From NCBI RefSeq assembly GCF_014698795.1, contig NZ_JACJTR010000029.1:32577-96576 (forward strand): DNA of 64,000 bases, read 5' to 3'. This document shows, in pieces, positions 17,410 to 26,156 of the stretch. Position 1 is the first letter of the stretch. Every line of letters begins with the position of its first letter. The stretch comes from Nostoc sp. FACHB-892. GTDB lineage: Bacteria > Cyanobacteriota > Cyanobacteriia > Cyanobacteriales > Nostocaceae. The position numbers and the translations under genes are program-made. The notes beneath the pieces are model-generated. The model was given only the letters and a program-made list of their open reading frames with translations. It was not told the origin of the DNA and ran no database searches.

Positions 17410-17490
17410 TTAGTTAGCTATAGAATTCAAAAAAATATTGATTAATTCCAACAAAGAAGGAGCATCTTCAAAAACTAAAACTGTAGCCAT
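17410..17490 (-). pseudogene. Stub of a CheY-like receiver gene (26 codons)
   Basis: Starting at ATG 17490, behind GAGGA, a 26-codon frame reads MATVLVFEDAPSLLELINIF and stops at TAA 17410. This is the beta1-alpha1 start of a receiver domain (usual form MATVLVVEDSPS). It breaks off before the phospho-acceptor Asp, and no receiver sequence follows. It lies 62 bases downstream of the PatA-like gene on the same strand, exactly where PixG/HmpA-type operons carry their CheY-like gene. Confidence 0.6.
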
Positions 17491-17552
17491 GTTGATTTAT
17501 CCTCACTAGCTCAATTCTGTTAGCTTTTATAGCGTGCTTACTTTAAGTCAAA

Positions 17553-18932
17553 TTAAGTCAAATGCATAAAGATTATTTTCAGTAGCTCGGCGCGAGTAAA
17601 AGGTTTAGTGAGATATCCAGATGCGCCCACTAATTTCGCCTTTACTTTGTCTACAATACCTTTACTGCCAGTGACAAAGATGATAGGAGTCTTTTGAAAC
17701 ATTGAATTATTTCGTATAATGCGACACAACTCATAACCATCGATCCCTAGCATATTTAAATCCAGCAAAATTAAGTCCGGTTTGTGTCTTATAATTGACA
17801 AAACGGCTTTGACTGGGTCGTTGATCGTCACTACAGAAAAATTTTCATTTTCTAAGAAACGGCTAATTTCTTTGAGAATTGTGGGGCTATCATCTACAGA
17901 AACAATTTTGTGGACTTTTTGTGCCGTTACAGTAGCAGCCGTTACTACTTGGGAAGCAGGATTTATGTTATTTGATATTGTTGGTTCCTGAAAGCTCTCT
18001 TTTGGAGGAGAAAGCTGTGGTAATCGCTGAACAGGAGCTACATTCTCTTCAAAAATATCCGGGTAAGAGTTGACGGTAATATTTAGTTTTTCTTTTGTGT
18101 CGACTAATGGAACTAATTTTGTCAAAAACGATTGCTCTTCAAATATCTTTGGTAATTTATCAAATGGTGGATCAGCTTCATGCAAGATAATCGCCCCCTT
18201 AAGTATATAAGGGTATAAATTGCGAGCCAATTCGATTTCATCTTGATTCAAAATTGTAGCCAAATGACACAGGCTGAAACCCTTCATCCAGTTAGTTAAA
18301 TCTGGCTGAAGTTTTGGTAAATCTTTTTCCTCAATTTTGCTGTTAATCAACAGATATGGACGTTGAAATGCAGAAGAGATTTGGGGAACAAAAGCTTGCC
18401 AGTTTTCTAATCTTACTTGGCAACGTTGTAGAATCTTTTCGACATCTAGCCTACAAATCCTTGGCATTTTCTCAAGTGGTTCGGTTAATTCATAAGTACC
18501 TTGTTTGATTAACAAAAATGATTCAATCACCTCTTTAACTAATTCTTGAATCAGTACTGTTGCTTGTGTAGAATGTAGATATTGCTGACTAAGAAGCCAG
18601 GATATAGCTTGATACTCATGGGGATAGTTTATCGAATTGTTGTCATCTTGAATTAAGTGGTTGTGTGAGTCAGGTTCAAACATCAAACGTAGTTGGACAC
18701 GAACCTCACTTGTCAGCAGTGGAATTTGGTGGCTGAGGCGACGCAAATGACGTTCTAGCCTATCAAATGGTTCCACTGAATGGGTAGCGTAAGTTATTCT
18801 TCCTTGTTCTAGGTAAATCGACCAAGAAACTGAGTTACTCAATGCTTGTAAACAAGTACTGTCGGAGCAATTTGATAACTGTCTTAACAAATTGAGAGGA
18901 CGTAGTTTGGTGAATGCACCAGAATTATTCAT
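17553..18932 (-). CDS. PatA-like (PixG/HmpA-type) response regulator with C-terminal receiver
   Basis: 459 residues from ATG 18932; the TTG at 18962 is unlikely. The N-terminal PatA-type region (DUF4388-like) reads LLRQLSNCSDSTCLQ, WSIYLEQGRITYATHS and FDRLERHLRRLSHQIPLL. The receiver domain (about 340-459) has the acidic pocket SVDDSP, phospho-acceptor Asp at about 390 in LILLDLNM, Thr in IFVTGS and Lys in LTKPF, so it should be phosphorylatable. Relatives govern heterocyst pattern (PatA) or phototaxis and hormogonium motility (PixG/HmpA). Here the usual CheY, CheW, MCP and CheA genes do not follow; only a receiver stub does. Confidence 0.88.
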   Translation of the reverse strand: MNNSGAFTKLRPLNLLRQLSNCSDSTCLQALSNSVSWSIYLEQGRITYATHSVEPFDRLERHLRRLSHQIPLLTSEVRVQLRLMFEPDSHNHLIQDDNNSINYPHEYQAISWLLSQQYLHSTQATVLIQELVKEVIESFLLIKQGTYELTEPLEKMPRICRLDVEKILQRCQVRLENWQAFVPQISSAFQRPYLLINSKIEEKDLPKLQPDLTNWMKGFSLCHLATILNQDEIELARNLYPYILKGAIILHEADPPFDKLPKIFEEQSFLTKLVPLVDTKEKLNITVNSYPDIFEENVAPVQRLPQLSPPKESFQEPTISNNINPASQVVTAATVTAQKVHKIVSVDDSPTILKEISRFLENENFSVVTINDPVKAVLSIIRHKPDLILLDLNMLGIDGYELCRIIRNNSMFQKTPIIFVTGSKGIVDKVKAKLVGASGYLTKPFTRAELLKIIFMHLT

Positions 18933-19145
18933 ATTTTTTAAGTTTTTTTGCGGAATCAACAACCGAACATTTGTAAATTGAAGATATGAGCTATGAAGTA
19001 TTTTCTTCTTTGTAATATTTCTCTCCGTACAAATTATGCCTTTTAAAATATGTATATATATTAAAAGGATAAAAGGAATAGACTTAGAACTTAATTGTTA
19101 CATTTAGCACCCTCCACTTATTTTATTTCTTCCAAAAAAAATTAG

Positions 19146-19273
19146 GTGGGTATGAATAAACGTAAACACTTATCATAGCTAGACTATTAGTAGATGTCGC
19201 TTATTTCTGAATTTTACTCACTACCGACAACCTTGGCTAAAGACCTTAAATAATGACGTTTATTCATGCCCAC
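19146..19273. mobile_element. Possible MITE-like element with 18-bp inverted ends (128 bp)
   Basis: GTGGGTATGAATAAACGT (19146-19163) matches the inverse of ACGTTTATTCATGCCCAC (19256-19273) at 17 of 18 positions. It has no coding content of its own. It lies in the 736-base spacer upstream of the vWA gene. Confidence 0.5.
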
Positions 19274-19618
19274 TTACTTAAAGAAGCAAATTTTATCCCA
19301 AGTTTCCGCAGTTACACTGGTATACTTCTACAGCTAATGATCTTAATTATGGTTAATTACTTTTATGTAGAAGAACGATTTTTCTACATAAAATCTTTAA
19401 AATTTTATCTAGGAAAGTTTACGTATTTATTGTACTGTAGGGTTAATGGATATAAATTTTTGGTAGATACATTACAACAGGGGATGCTGGGTCTTGATAA
19501 ACTCTTTTTTGCTAAACTAAACTGTTCTCAAGTTCTTCTTAAATATATCGAGAACTTCATGAAAAAAATTTGTTTAATAAAAATTAGAGCATCTACCACT
19601 AGATACTATATTCTGTAA
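19253..19618 (+). CDS. Doubtful ORF in AT-rich spacer
   Basis: 121 codons, rich in Leu, Ile, Tyr and Lys as expected from AT-rich DNA. It begins inside the terminal inverted repeat at 19256-19273, and no ribosome-binding site or family was recognised. It is most likely not a gene; it is listed because nothing else explains the stretch. Confidence 0.15.
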   Translation: MTFIHAHLLKEANFIPSFRSYTGILLQLMILIMVNYFYVEERFFYIKSLKFYLGKFTYLLYCRVNGYKFLVDTLQQGMLGLDKLFFAKLNCSQVLLKYIENFMKKICLIKIRASTTRYYIL

Positions 19619-19668
19619 GTCGCCTCGGCGGCTGTAATTATATACTCTCAAGAAAGGGAAATAAAGCT

Positions 19669-20370
19669 TTGAACTTTAACATAACACATAAAGTTATGGA
19701 TGATACATTAAGACTTGATGAAGTAGTAGAATTTGCTGAGAACCCAGAACCGCGTTGTCCTTGTGTACTCTTGCTAGACACATCTGGTTCGATGCAAGGA
19801 GATCCGATTGAGGCTTTAAATCAGGGTTTACTAAGTTTAAAGGATGAATTAGTCAAAAATTCCTTAGCAGCAAGACGCGTGGAAGTGGCGATCGTAACTT
19901 TTGATAGCAATATCAATGTAGTACAAGACTTTGTCACTGCCGATCAATTCAATCCGCCGATTTTGACAGCCCAGGGGTTGACTACAATGGGTGCAGGAAT
20001 TCATAAAGCTTTAGACATAATTCAAGAGCGGAAATCTCAGTATCGTGCCAACGGGATTGCTTACTATCGTCCTTGGGTATTCATGATTACCGATGGAGAA
20101 CCGCAAGGTGAGTTAGAAAATGTTGTAGAGCAAGCATCCCAACGCCTACAGGGAGACGAAGCTAATAAACGTGTAGCATTTTTTACAGTGGGTGTGGAGA
20201 ATGCGAATATGACGCGTTTAAATCAAATAGCTGTGCGTACCCCTCTAAAGCTCAAAGGGTTAAATTTTATCGAGATGTTTGTCTGGCTGTCAACTAGTAT
20301 GTCGGCCGTTTCTCATTCACAAGTAGACGAACAGGTAGCACTACCGCCGATTGGTTGGGGAACTGTTTAA
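19669..20370 (+). CDS. TerY-like von Willebrand factor A domain protein
   Basis: 233 residues from a TTG with AAGGG at good spacing; ATG 19696 is the alternative. A complete MIDAS metal site is visible: DTSGS (about 35-39) in LLLDTSGSMQGDPI, Thr in GLTTMGAG, and Asp in FMITDGEPQGE. This is a COG4245-type cytosolic vWA protein. It is followed on the same strand by a PP2C phosphatase and a kinase, the arrangement known as the TerY-P triad, in which vWA, phosphatase and kinase are proposed to form a phosphorylation switch tied to stress and metal-related Ter systems. Confidence 0.9.
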   Translation: MNFNITHKVMDDTLRLDEVVEFAENPEPRCPCVLLLDTSGSMQGDPIEALNQGLLSLKDELVKNSLAARRVEVAIVTFDSNINVVQDFVTADQFNPPILTAQGLTTMGAGIHKALDIIQERKSQYRANGIAYYRPWVFMITDGEPQGELENVVEQASQRLQGDEANKRVAFFTVGVENANMTRLNQIAVRTPLKLKGLNFIEMFVWLSTSMSAVSHSQVDEQVALPPIGWGTV

Positions 20371-20421
20371 TTAAAAATTGCAGCTTGATGTTTACACAGC
20401 TAGCTGCTAGAAAAAAAATTT

Positions 20422-21204
20422 ATGAACATATCAAAACAGATTGCTCAATGGCGGATTGTGGCTGCGTCTGTATGTGGTACGAGTCACTTAAAAAACAATC
20501 AGTTATGTCAGGATGCTCATCACTGGCAGATATTATCAGATAATGTTTTAGTGGCAGCCGCAGCAGATGGGGCGGGTTCTGCTAGCCTTGGGAAAGTGGG
20601 AGCGATGATTGCTGTGGAGACAGCAATAGAAAATCTTTCCATTAAAGGACTCACCCAGAAAATTTTCACTGATGATGCCTATGTGCGATCGCTCTTAAAT
20701 GATGCCATACTAGCCGCCAAAAAAGCTGTGGAGGATGAAGCGGCTACTTGTGACAAACAGCCTCAAGATTTAGCAACTACCTTAATTGTGATGCTTGCCA
20801 CACCAGAAGTTGTGGCTGTGGTACAGATAGGTGATGGTTTAGCAGTGGCAAAAGATAGCATGGGCAACTTGTTGGCACTGACTATGCCTGACAGTGGCGA
20901 ATACATCAATGAAACCACTTTTTTAACTTCTCCTACTGCCTTAGATACAGCGCAGATAAAAATCTGGCGTACAGACATAGTAAATGTTGGCATCATCACC
21001 GACGGACTACAAATGCTGGCTTTGAATATGGTTGTTGGCGAACCTCACAAACCCTTCTTTTTTCCGTTATTTGAATTTGTAGCTAATGCCAAGGATAAAA
21101 CAGAAGCAAAGGAGCAGTTAGTAACATTTTTACGCTCAGAACGGATTACACAACGCACTGATGATGATTTGACACTCATTATAGCTGCATTCAACAATTC
21201 ATAA
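20422..21204 (+). CDS. PP2C-type phosphatase of the vWA-phosphatase-kinase triad
   Basis: 260 residues. PP2C signatures are AAAADGAGSASLGKVGA, ATTLIVML, VVQIGDGLAV, IITDGLQML and RTDDDLTLII. The acidic metal ligands are present. The usual GDSR is GDGL, typical of the short divergent PP2Cs beside TerY-like proteins. It lies 51 bases after the vWA gene and 56 before the kinase gene, so the three are probably co-transcribed. It is inferred to remove phosphate from the kinase or its targets. Confidence 0.9.
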   Translation: MNISKQIAQWRIVAASVCGTSHLKNNQLCQDAHHWQILSDNVLVAAAADGAGSASLGKVGAMIAVETAIENLSIKGLTQKIFTDDAYVRSLLNDAILAAKKAVEDEAATCDKQPQDLATTLIVMLATPEVVAVVQIGDGLAVAKDSMGNLLALTMPDSGEYINETTFLTSPTALDTAQIKIWRTDIVNVGIITDGLQMLALNMVVGEPHKPFFFPLFEFVANAKDKTEAKEQLVTFLRSERITQRTDDDLTLIIAAFNNS

Positions 21205-21260
21205 GCAATACATCTACAGGTTTCACATCTTACATAACTCCCGTTAGCGGTAATTTCATT

Positions 21261-23432
21261 ATGCAGGTACTACGTTGTTCCCCTAGAAAAGAAATCCTCA
21301 GTCTCAATGTTAGTTTGGGACGTGGCGGTGAAGCTTGTGTTTATGCAGTGCCATCCGATAACAACTTGGTGGCAAAGATTTACCACAAGCCAACTACTGC
21401 CCATGCTGATAAACTCCAAGCAATGCTTGCCAACCCGCCAGAAAACCCTACGGCGAGTTTAGGGCATATCTCAATTGCTTGGCCAGAGGATTTATTACGG
21501 GCACCAGATGGCAAAAATAGCATCCTCGGCTTTTTAATGCCACGGATTCAGGGGATGCGTCCAATCATTGATTTTTACAACCCCAGAACCCGCCGCCAAC
21601 ATTGCCCCCTATTCAACTATCAGTACCTGCTCCGCACGGCTCGTAACTTGGCGGCGGCTTTTGCAGCTTTACACGCTAGTGGATATTGCATTGGTGATGT
21701 GAATGAGTCAAATATCCTCGTCAGTGACACAGCACTGGTGACTTTGATAGACACAGACTCCTTCCAAGTACTCGACCCAAGCAACAATGTTGTTTATCGC
21801 TGCCCAGTTGGTAAACCAGAGTTTACCCCACCAGAATTACAGAATAAAACTTTTGCCCAGCACGATCGCGAAATTTCTCACGACTTATTTGGGTTAGCGG
21901 TGCTGGTATTCCAACTCTTAATGGAAGGCACTCACCCATTTTCGGGGATTTTTCAAGGCGCTATTGAGCCACCGCCCTACGAAGCCCGTATTGCATCGGG
22001 TCATTTCACTTACAGCCAAAAGCGGTACGTACCCTACCTTCCGACGCCCATTGCACCCCCTTGGGAAATTCTACATCCCAGCTTACAAGAATTATTTGTC
22101 CGTTGTTTTGAAGAGGGTCACAACAACCCACTGCTGCGCCCCAGTGCCCAGACTTGGCTTTCAGCAATATCTGAAGCTGAAGATTCTTTGATTACCTGCA
22201 CGACAAATCCGCAGCATCGCTACAACAACCACATGCGTAGCTGTCCCTGGTGTGAACGTACCGTGCGATTAGGCGGACGCGACCCCTTCCCATCACATCG
22301 GGCTATAGAAGCTAGAGAACATCTCCAACCGCGAATCAAAGCGAAAAAACGCTACACCCAAACACCGCATTTTCCACAGCGAAGCCGAGCCATGTCACCG
22401 CAGCTAAATTATTGGCAGCCAATAATTACCCCAAGCGGTGCATCTTATAAACCTTCCAAGAAGTCAAAGTTGTACCCGATTATTTGTTGCTTGCTGGGTT
22501 TTGGTTTATTGGGATATGCGGACGTAATGATTAAATTTACTCAGCCGTTGGTTTCTCAAAATGCTTATACCCAACAAACATTGAAGTCTCGCCAGACAAA
22601 TCAAAAACTCAGCTTCGCTGATTACTATCAGCAAGGTTATGTTGCTTACAAAGACCGAGATTATGAAAAAGCAATTGCCAGCTTTACCGAAGCAATTGAA
22701 CAAGAACCGACACACGCTAGAGCTATTGTAAATCGTGGCAATGCCCGCTATAACCTCAAAGACTACGAAGGAGCAGTTATAGATTATAGCCAAGCTCTCA
22801 AAATCAATCCCAATCAAACCAAAGCTCTTGTGAATCGGGGCAATGCCCGCTATATGCTTGCCGAATATAGTAACGATCCTGATCTAGAGTATAACCTAGC
22901 GATCGCCGACTATAATCGGGCAATTGGCCTTGATAATAATGAAATTGAAGCTTATATCAGACGGGGCATTGTCCGCACCCAAATGGCTAAATATAGCGGT
23001 GAATCTCAACAAGCTTACAAAAGAGCGATCGCAGATTTTACTCACGTGATACAACTTAATGTATCCAAAGCAGAAGCTTACTTTCATCGCGGTGTCGTCT
23101 ATTATCAAATTGCTCAATATAGCAGCAATTATGAGCAAGAATATAATCAAGCGATCGCCGACTTTAACCAAGCATTAAATATCAGCCCAAAACTAGCAAA
23201 AGTATATCTCAAACGAGGTATGGTTCGCTATGAACTGGCACAATATGGCGGTAGTGAATCTAACAAAAACCAGACGAAAGCTATCGAAGATATACAGGCA
23301 TCTGCCAAAATATTTCTTGAGCAAGATGATATGGATAATTATCAACAAGCACTCAGTAATATGTGTATAGTCATAGAAAACAAATGTGACCCTTTATTCC
23401 AAAGCTCAAGTAATTTGCAAAAAACTAACTAA
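21261..23432 (+). CDS. Protein kinase with zinc-ribbon-like motif, membrane helix and TPR repeats
   Basis: 723 residues. The kinase domain (about 1-300) shows the Gly loop LGRGGEACVY, Lys in LVAKIYHKP, catalytic GDVNESNILV (Asp near 146, with HRD replaced by IGD), and DTDSF in place of DFG, so the metal-binding Asp is kept. A Cys/His cluster including CPWC lies at about 327. A membrane segment (about 404-423) is followed by four or more TPR-like 34-residue units (about 455-690) that often read AIADYNRAI or AIADFNQAL. This is the third member of the triad; the extra TPR region would recruit partners on the other side of the membrane. Confidence 0.9.
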   Translation: MQVLRCSPRKEILSLNVSLGRGGEACVYAVPSDNNLVAKIYHKPTTAHADKLQAMLANPPENPTASLGHISIAWPEDLLRAPDGKNSILGFLMPRIQGMRPIIDFYNPRTRRQHCPLFNYQYLLRTARNLAAAFAALHASGYCIGDVNESNILVSDTALVTLIDTDSFQVLDPSNNVVYRCPVGKPEFTPPELQNKTFAQHDREISHDLFGLAVLVFQLLMEGTHPFSGIFQGAIEPPPYEARIASGHFTYSQKRYVPYLPTPIAPPWEILHPSLQELFVRCFEEGHNNPLLRPSAQTWLSAISEAEDSLITCTTNPQHRYNNHMRSCPWCERTVRLGGRDPFPSHRAIEAREHLQPRIKAKKRYTQTPHFPQRSRAMSPQLNYWQPIITPSGASYKPSKKSKLYPIICCLLGFGLLGYADVMIKFTQPLVSQNAYTQQTLKSRQTNQKLSFADYYQQGYVAYKDRDYEKAIASFTEAIEQEPTHARAIVNRGNARYNLKDYEGAVIDYSQALKINPNQTKALVNRGNARYMLAEYSNDPDLEYNLAIADYNRAIGLDNNEIEAYIRRGIVRTQMAKYSGESQQAYKRAIADFTHVIQLNVSKAEAYFHRGVVYYQIAQYSSNYEQEYNQAIADFNQALNISPKLAKVYLKRGMVRYELAQYGGSESNKNQTKAIEDIQASAKIFLEQDDMDNYQQALSNMCIVIENKCDPLFQSSSNLQKTN

Positions 23433-23491
23433 AAACAAGTGAGTTTTTTTACTGGCATATTATTGGTTTAGATTTCATAAATCAAGCCTGG

Positions 23492-23526
23492 CTAGGGTTA
23501 GCTTACACTAACCCTAGTTATTTTTT
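23492..23526 (+). terminator. Intrinsic terminator after the kinase gene
   Basis: CTAGGGTTAG-CTTACA-CTAACCCTAG, a perfect 10-bp stem, is followed by TTATTTTTT. It closes the vWA-phosphatase-kinase operon and separates it from the polysaccharide island. Confidence 0.85.
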
Positions 23527-23622
23527 GGGTAACATTTTTTATTTAAAAAAATAATTTATTTTCCGATTTTTAGATATTCATATAGCTTTTATATAGAAAA
23601 GATTTTAATTTATGTTTCCTTC

Positions 23623-23642
23623 ATAATTTTGTCGAAAATTAT
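23623..23642. promoter_or_regulatory. Palindrome upstream of the polysaccharide island
   Basis: ATAATTTT-GTCG-AAAATTAT, a perfect 8-bp inverted repeat 120 bases before the first island gene. A second weak hairpin (GAGAAAAA/TTTTTCTC, 23659-23689) follows. It is a candidate operator or promoter element; no known binding motif was recognised. Confidence 0.35.
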
Positions 23643-23761
23643 AGTTAGATTATTGACGGAGAAAAAGAAAACAGAAATCAGTTTTTCTCTATCTAAAGTG
23701 CATCCTCTTCATGTCGATAAAGTTAAATAATAATATCCCTACAAATCTCCGAGGTAATTGC

Positions 23762-24535
23762 ATGAAAGCGGTGATTTTGGCTGGAGGACTTGGTACACGC
23801 CTCAGTGAAGAAACTAGTATCAGACCCAAGCCTATGGTTGAAATTGGTGGTAAGCCAATTCTCTGGCACATAATGAAAACTTACTCTGCTCACGGCATTA
23901 ACGACTTCATTATTTGTTGCGGTTACAAAGGTTACATAATTAAGGAGTATTTTGCTAACTACTTCTTACATATGTCAGATGTTACTTTTGATATGCGATT
24001 TAACCAAATGAACGTACATTCTGGTTATGCTGAACCCTGGCGTGTCACCTTAGTAAATACAGGTGATAATACAATGACAGGCGGACGCTTAAAGCGAATC
24101 AGCGAACATCTTGGTAATGAGACTTTTTGCTTTACTTATGGTGATGGTGTAAGTAATATCAATATTACCGAGCTAGTTAAGTTTCATAAAGAACAAAAGA
24201 CATTAGGAACACTCACAGCCGTTCAACCAGCCGGGCGTTTTGGTGCCATTTCCTTAGGATATGAGCAAACTAAAATTACCAGTTTTCGGGAAAAGCCCGA
24301 AGGTGATGGAGCTTGGATTAATGGGGGTTATTTTGTGCTAGAACCAGAAGTAATTAACTTAATTGCTGATGATTCTACTGTGTGGGAGCAAGAGCCATTA
24401 GAAAAGCTAGCTGATATGGAACAGCTATCGGCTTTTAAACATGATGGTTTTTGGCAACCGATGGATACTTTACGCGATAAAAACTACCTAGAGGGGCTAT
24501 GGAAAAGTAGTCAAGCTCCTTGGAAGGTATGGTAA
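23762..24535 (+). CDS. rfbF: Glucose-1-phosphate cytidylyltransferase
   Basis: 257 residues, the standard RfbF length, from ATG 23762 behind GAGG. It makes CDP-glucose from CTP and glucose-1-phosphate. The nucleotidyltransferase signature KAVILAGGLGTRLSEETS and the family-specific RPKPMVEIGGKPILWHIMK, DGVSNINI and GFWQPMDTLRDK motifs are clear. It opens the island, giving the CDP-activated sugar expected to feed the following SDR, methyltransferase and epimerase genes. Confidence 0.95.
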   Translation: MKAVILAGGLGTRLSEETSIRPKPMVEIGGKPILWHIMKTYSAHGINDFIICCGYKGYIIKEYFANYFLHMSDVTFDMRFNQMNVHSGYAEPWRVTLVNTGDNTMTGGRLKRISEHLGNETFCFTYGDGVSNINITELVKFHKEQKTLGTLTAVQPAGRFGAISLGYEQTKITSFREKPEGDGAWINGGYFVLEPEVINLIADDSTVWEQEPLEKLADMEQLSAFKHDGFWQPMDTLRDKNYLEGLWKSSQAPWKVW

Positions 24536-24538
24536 GAG

Positions 24539-24608
24539 AAGAGTTAGGAGTTAGGAGTTAGGAGTTAGGAGTTAAATGACGAATGACGAATGACAAATGA
24601 CAAATGAC
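24539..24608. repeat. Two adjacent short tandem repeat arrays
   Basis: Five copies of GTTAGGA-type heptamers are followed by copies of AATGACG/AATGACA. They lie between rfbF and the FAD oxidoreductase gene and have no coding role. Confidence 0.8.
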
Positions 24609-24646
24609 CTTATAGATTTACTGTAATTTCAAGTACAATAATACTA

Positions 24647-25861
24647 ATGTATGATTTTGCAATTATAGGTGGGGGAATAGTTGGACTCTCTACAGCGTTG
24701 GCTTTAGGAAAACGCTATCCTAATGCTCGGATATTAGTACTAGAAAAAGAGAGCCAATGGGCATTTCACCAAACTGGCAATAATAGCGGTGTGATTCATT
24801 CTGGTATTTATTACAAACCAGGGAGTTTCAAAGCTAAGTTTTGTCGCGACGGTTCTCGCTCTATGGTAGAATTTTGCCAAGAGCATGGAATAGAGCATGA
24901 AGTTTGTGGTAAACTAATTGTTGCAACTGAAGAACAAGAGCTACCACGCTTAGAAAATCTCTACAAACGTGGCTTAGAAAATGGCATAGAAGTTAAGAGA
25001 ATAAGCCCCGAAGAAGTCAAGGAAATTGAACCTCACGTAAAATGTGTAGGTGGACTTCGGGTATTCTCAACTGGTATTGTTAATTACAAGCAAGTTTGTT
25101 TGAAATATGCCCAGCTAATTCAACAGCAAGGCGGGGATTTGCACCTCAATACAAAAGTTCTGAAAATCTCCTCAAGTGGTAAAAATCAGGTACTGCAAAC
25201 AAACAAGGGTAGCTTTGAAACCCGCTTTGTAATTAATTGTACTGGATTGCATAGCGATCGCACCGCCAAACTAGGTCAAGTTGAACCCCAAGCAAAAATC
25301 GTCCCATTCCGGGGAGAATACTACGAACTCACCCCAGAAAAACGCTATCTGGTCAAGACACTAATTTACCCAGTCCCCAATCCAGATTTTCCCTTCCTCG
25401 GTGTTCACTTTACCCGGATGATTGATGGTAGCGTCCATGCAGGACCAAACGCGGTTCTATCGCTCAAACGCGAAGGTTACAAAAAAACCGACTTTGACCT
25501 GCGCGATTTTCTTGAAGTCATCACCTATCCTGGTTTCTGGAAATTGGCAGCCAAACACGCCGATGAAGGCATCCAAGAAATCATTCGTTCTTTTAGTAAA
25601 GCAGCCTTTACCAGAAGTTTGCAAAAACTAATTCCCGAAGTCCAAGCAAAAGATTTAGTCCCCACCCATGCAGGAGTCCGCGCTCAAGCCTTAATGAACG
25701 ATGGCAAGCTTGTAGACGACTTTTTGATCGTTTCTGGTCAAAACTCCATCCATGTTTGCAATGCTCCTTCTCCTGCGGCTACATCTTCTCTAGAAATCGG
25801 CAAAGCGCTTGTGGCAGAAATTCCCCAACTTTCGCATCTAGACAATGTAGTAACTGCATAG
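24647..25861 (+). CDS. lhgO: FAD-dependent L-2-hydroxyglutarate oxidase family protein
   Basis: 404 residues. The N-terminal FAD-binding motif is DFAIIGGGIVGLSTALAL. Family motifs HQTGNNSGVIHSGIYY, GAPN-like AGPNAVLSLKREGY and a C-terminal HVCNAPSPAATSSLEIG agree with LhgO/YgaF, which oxidises L-2-hydroxyglutarate to 2-oxoglutarate. Its place inside a nucleotide-sugar cassette is unexpected. It may have been recruited to oxidise a sugar-derived 2-hydroxy acid, but the sequence fits ordinary LhgO. Confidence 0.85.
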   Translation: MYDFAIIGGGIVGLSTALALGKRYPNARILVLEKESQWAFHQTGNNSGVIHSGIYYKPGSFKAKFCRDGSRSMVEFCQEHGIEHEVCGKLIVATEEQELPRLENLYKRGLENGIEVKRISPEEVKEIEPHVKCVGGLRVFSTGIVNYKQVCLKYAQLIQQQGGDLHLNTKVLKISSSGKNQVLQTNKGSFETRFVINCTGLHSDRTAKLGQVEPQAKIVPFRGEYYELTPEKRYLVKTLIYPVPNPDFPFLGVHFTRMIDGSVHAGPNAVLSLKREGYKKTDFDLRDFLEVITYPGFWKLAAKHADEGIQEIIRSFSKAAFTRSLQKLIPEVQAKDLVPTHAGVRAQALMNDGKLVDDFLIVSGQNSIHVCNAPSPAATSSLEIGKALVAEIPQLSHLDNVVTA

Positions 25862-25927
25862 ATAGCATAGTTCTTTGCACTTTGAGGATTACCTCTGTCA
25901 AAGTAACTATAAAATCCTTACTTTTCT

Positions 25928-25980
25928 CTCTGTGCCTCTGTGGTTCAATAAATTACTTTTTTAACCACAGAGGCGCAGAG
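25928..25980. repeat. 18-bp hairpin repeat (CTCTGTGCCTCTGTGGTT family)
   Basis: CTCTGTGCCTCTGTGGTT (25928-25945) is complementary to AACCACAGAGGCGCAGAG (25963-25980) with one mismatch. Related half-sites lie at 7785-7815 and near 2043-2060. It is a widespread Nostocales interspersed repeat. The remainder of 25862-26156 carries no gene. Confidence 0.75.
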
Positions 25981-26092
25981 TACACAGAGGAAAGAAGAAT
26001 TATTTTCCAAGTTGACAGGGCCACTCTGACCAGAGTCGCTACACATAGAGTGCTTCTGCCAATCGGTAATTTTAGATTTTAGCAACACCCTG

Positions 26093-26116
26093 TAGGGACA
26101 CATCTGTGCGCCCCTA
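26093..26116. repeat. Degenerate copy of the TAGGGG...CCCCTA palindrome
   Basis: TAGGGACACA...TGTGCGCCCCTA resembles the perfect palindromes at 34102, 37947 and 41225 in spacing and ends but has several mismatches. It lies 41 bases before the SDR gene. Confidence 0.45.
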
Positions 26117-26156
26117 TCGAAGAATTTAACTCATCAATACAAAGGCATTAACTACA

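Noticed and set aside
24539..24608. Regularly repeated units suggestive of a CRISPR array
   Set aside because: The units are adjoining heptamers without unique spacers; these are short tandem repeats.
25756..26082. 108-codon frame after lhgO
   Set aside because: It starts inside lhgO and runs through the CTCTGTGCCTCTGTGG hairpin repeat; translated interspersed repeat with no protein-like sequence.
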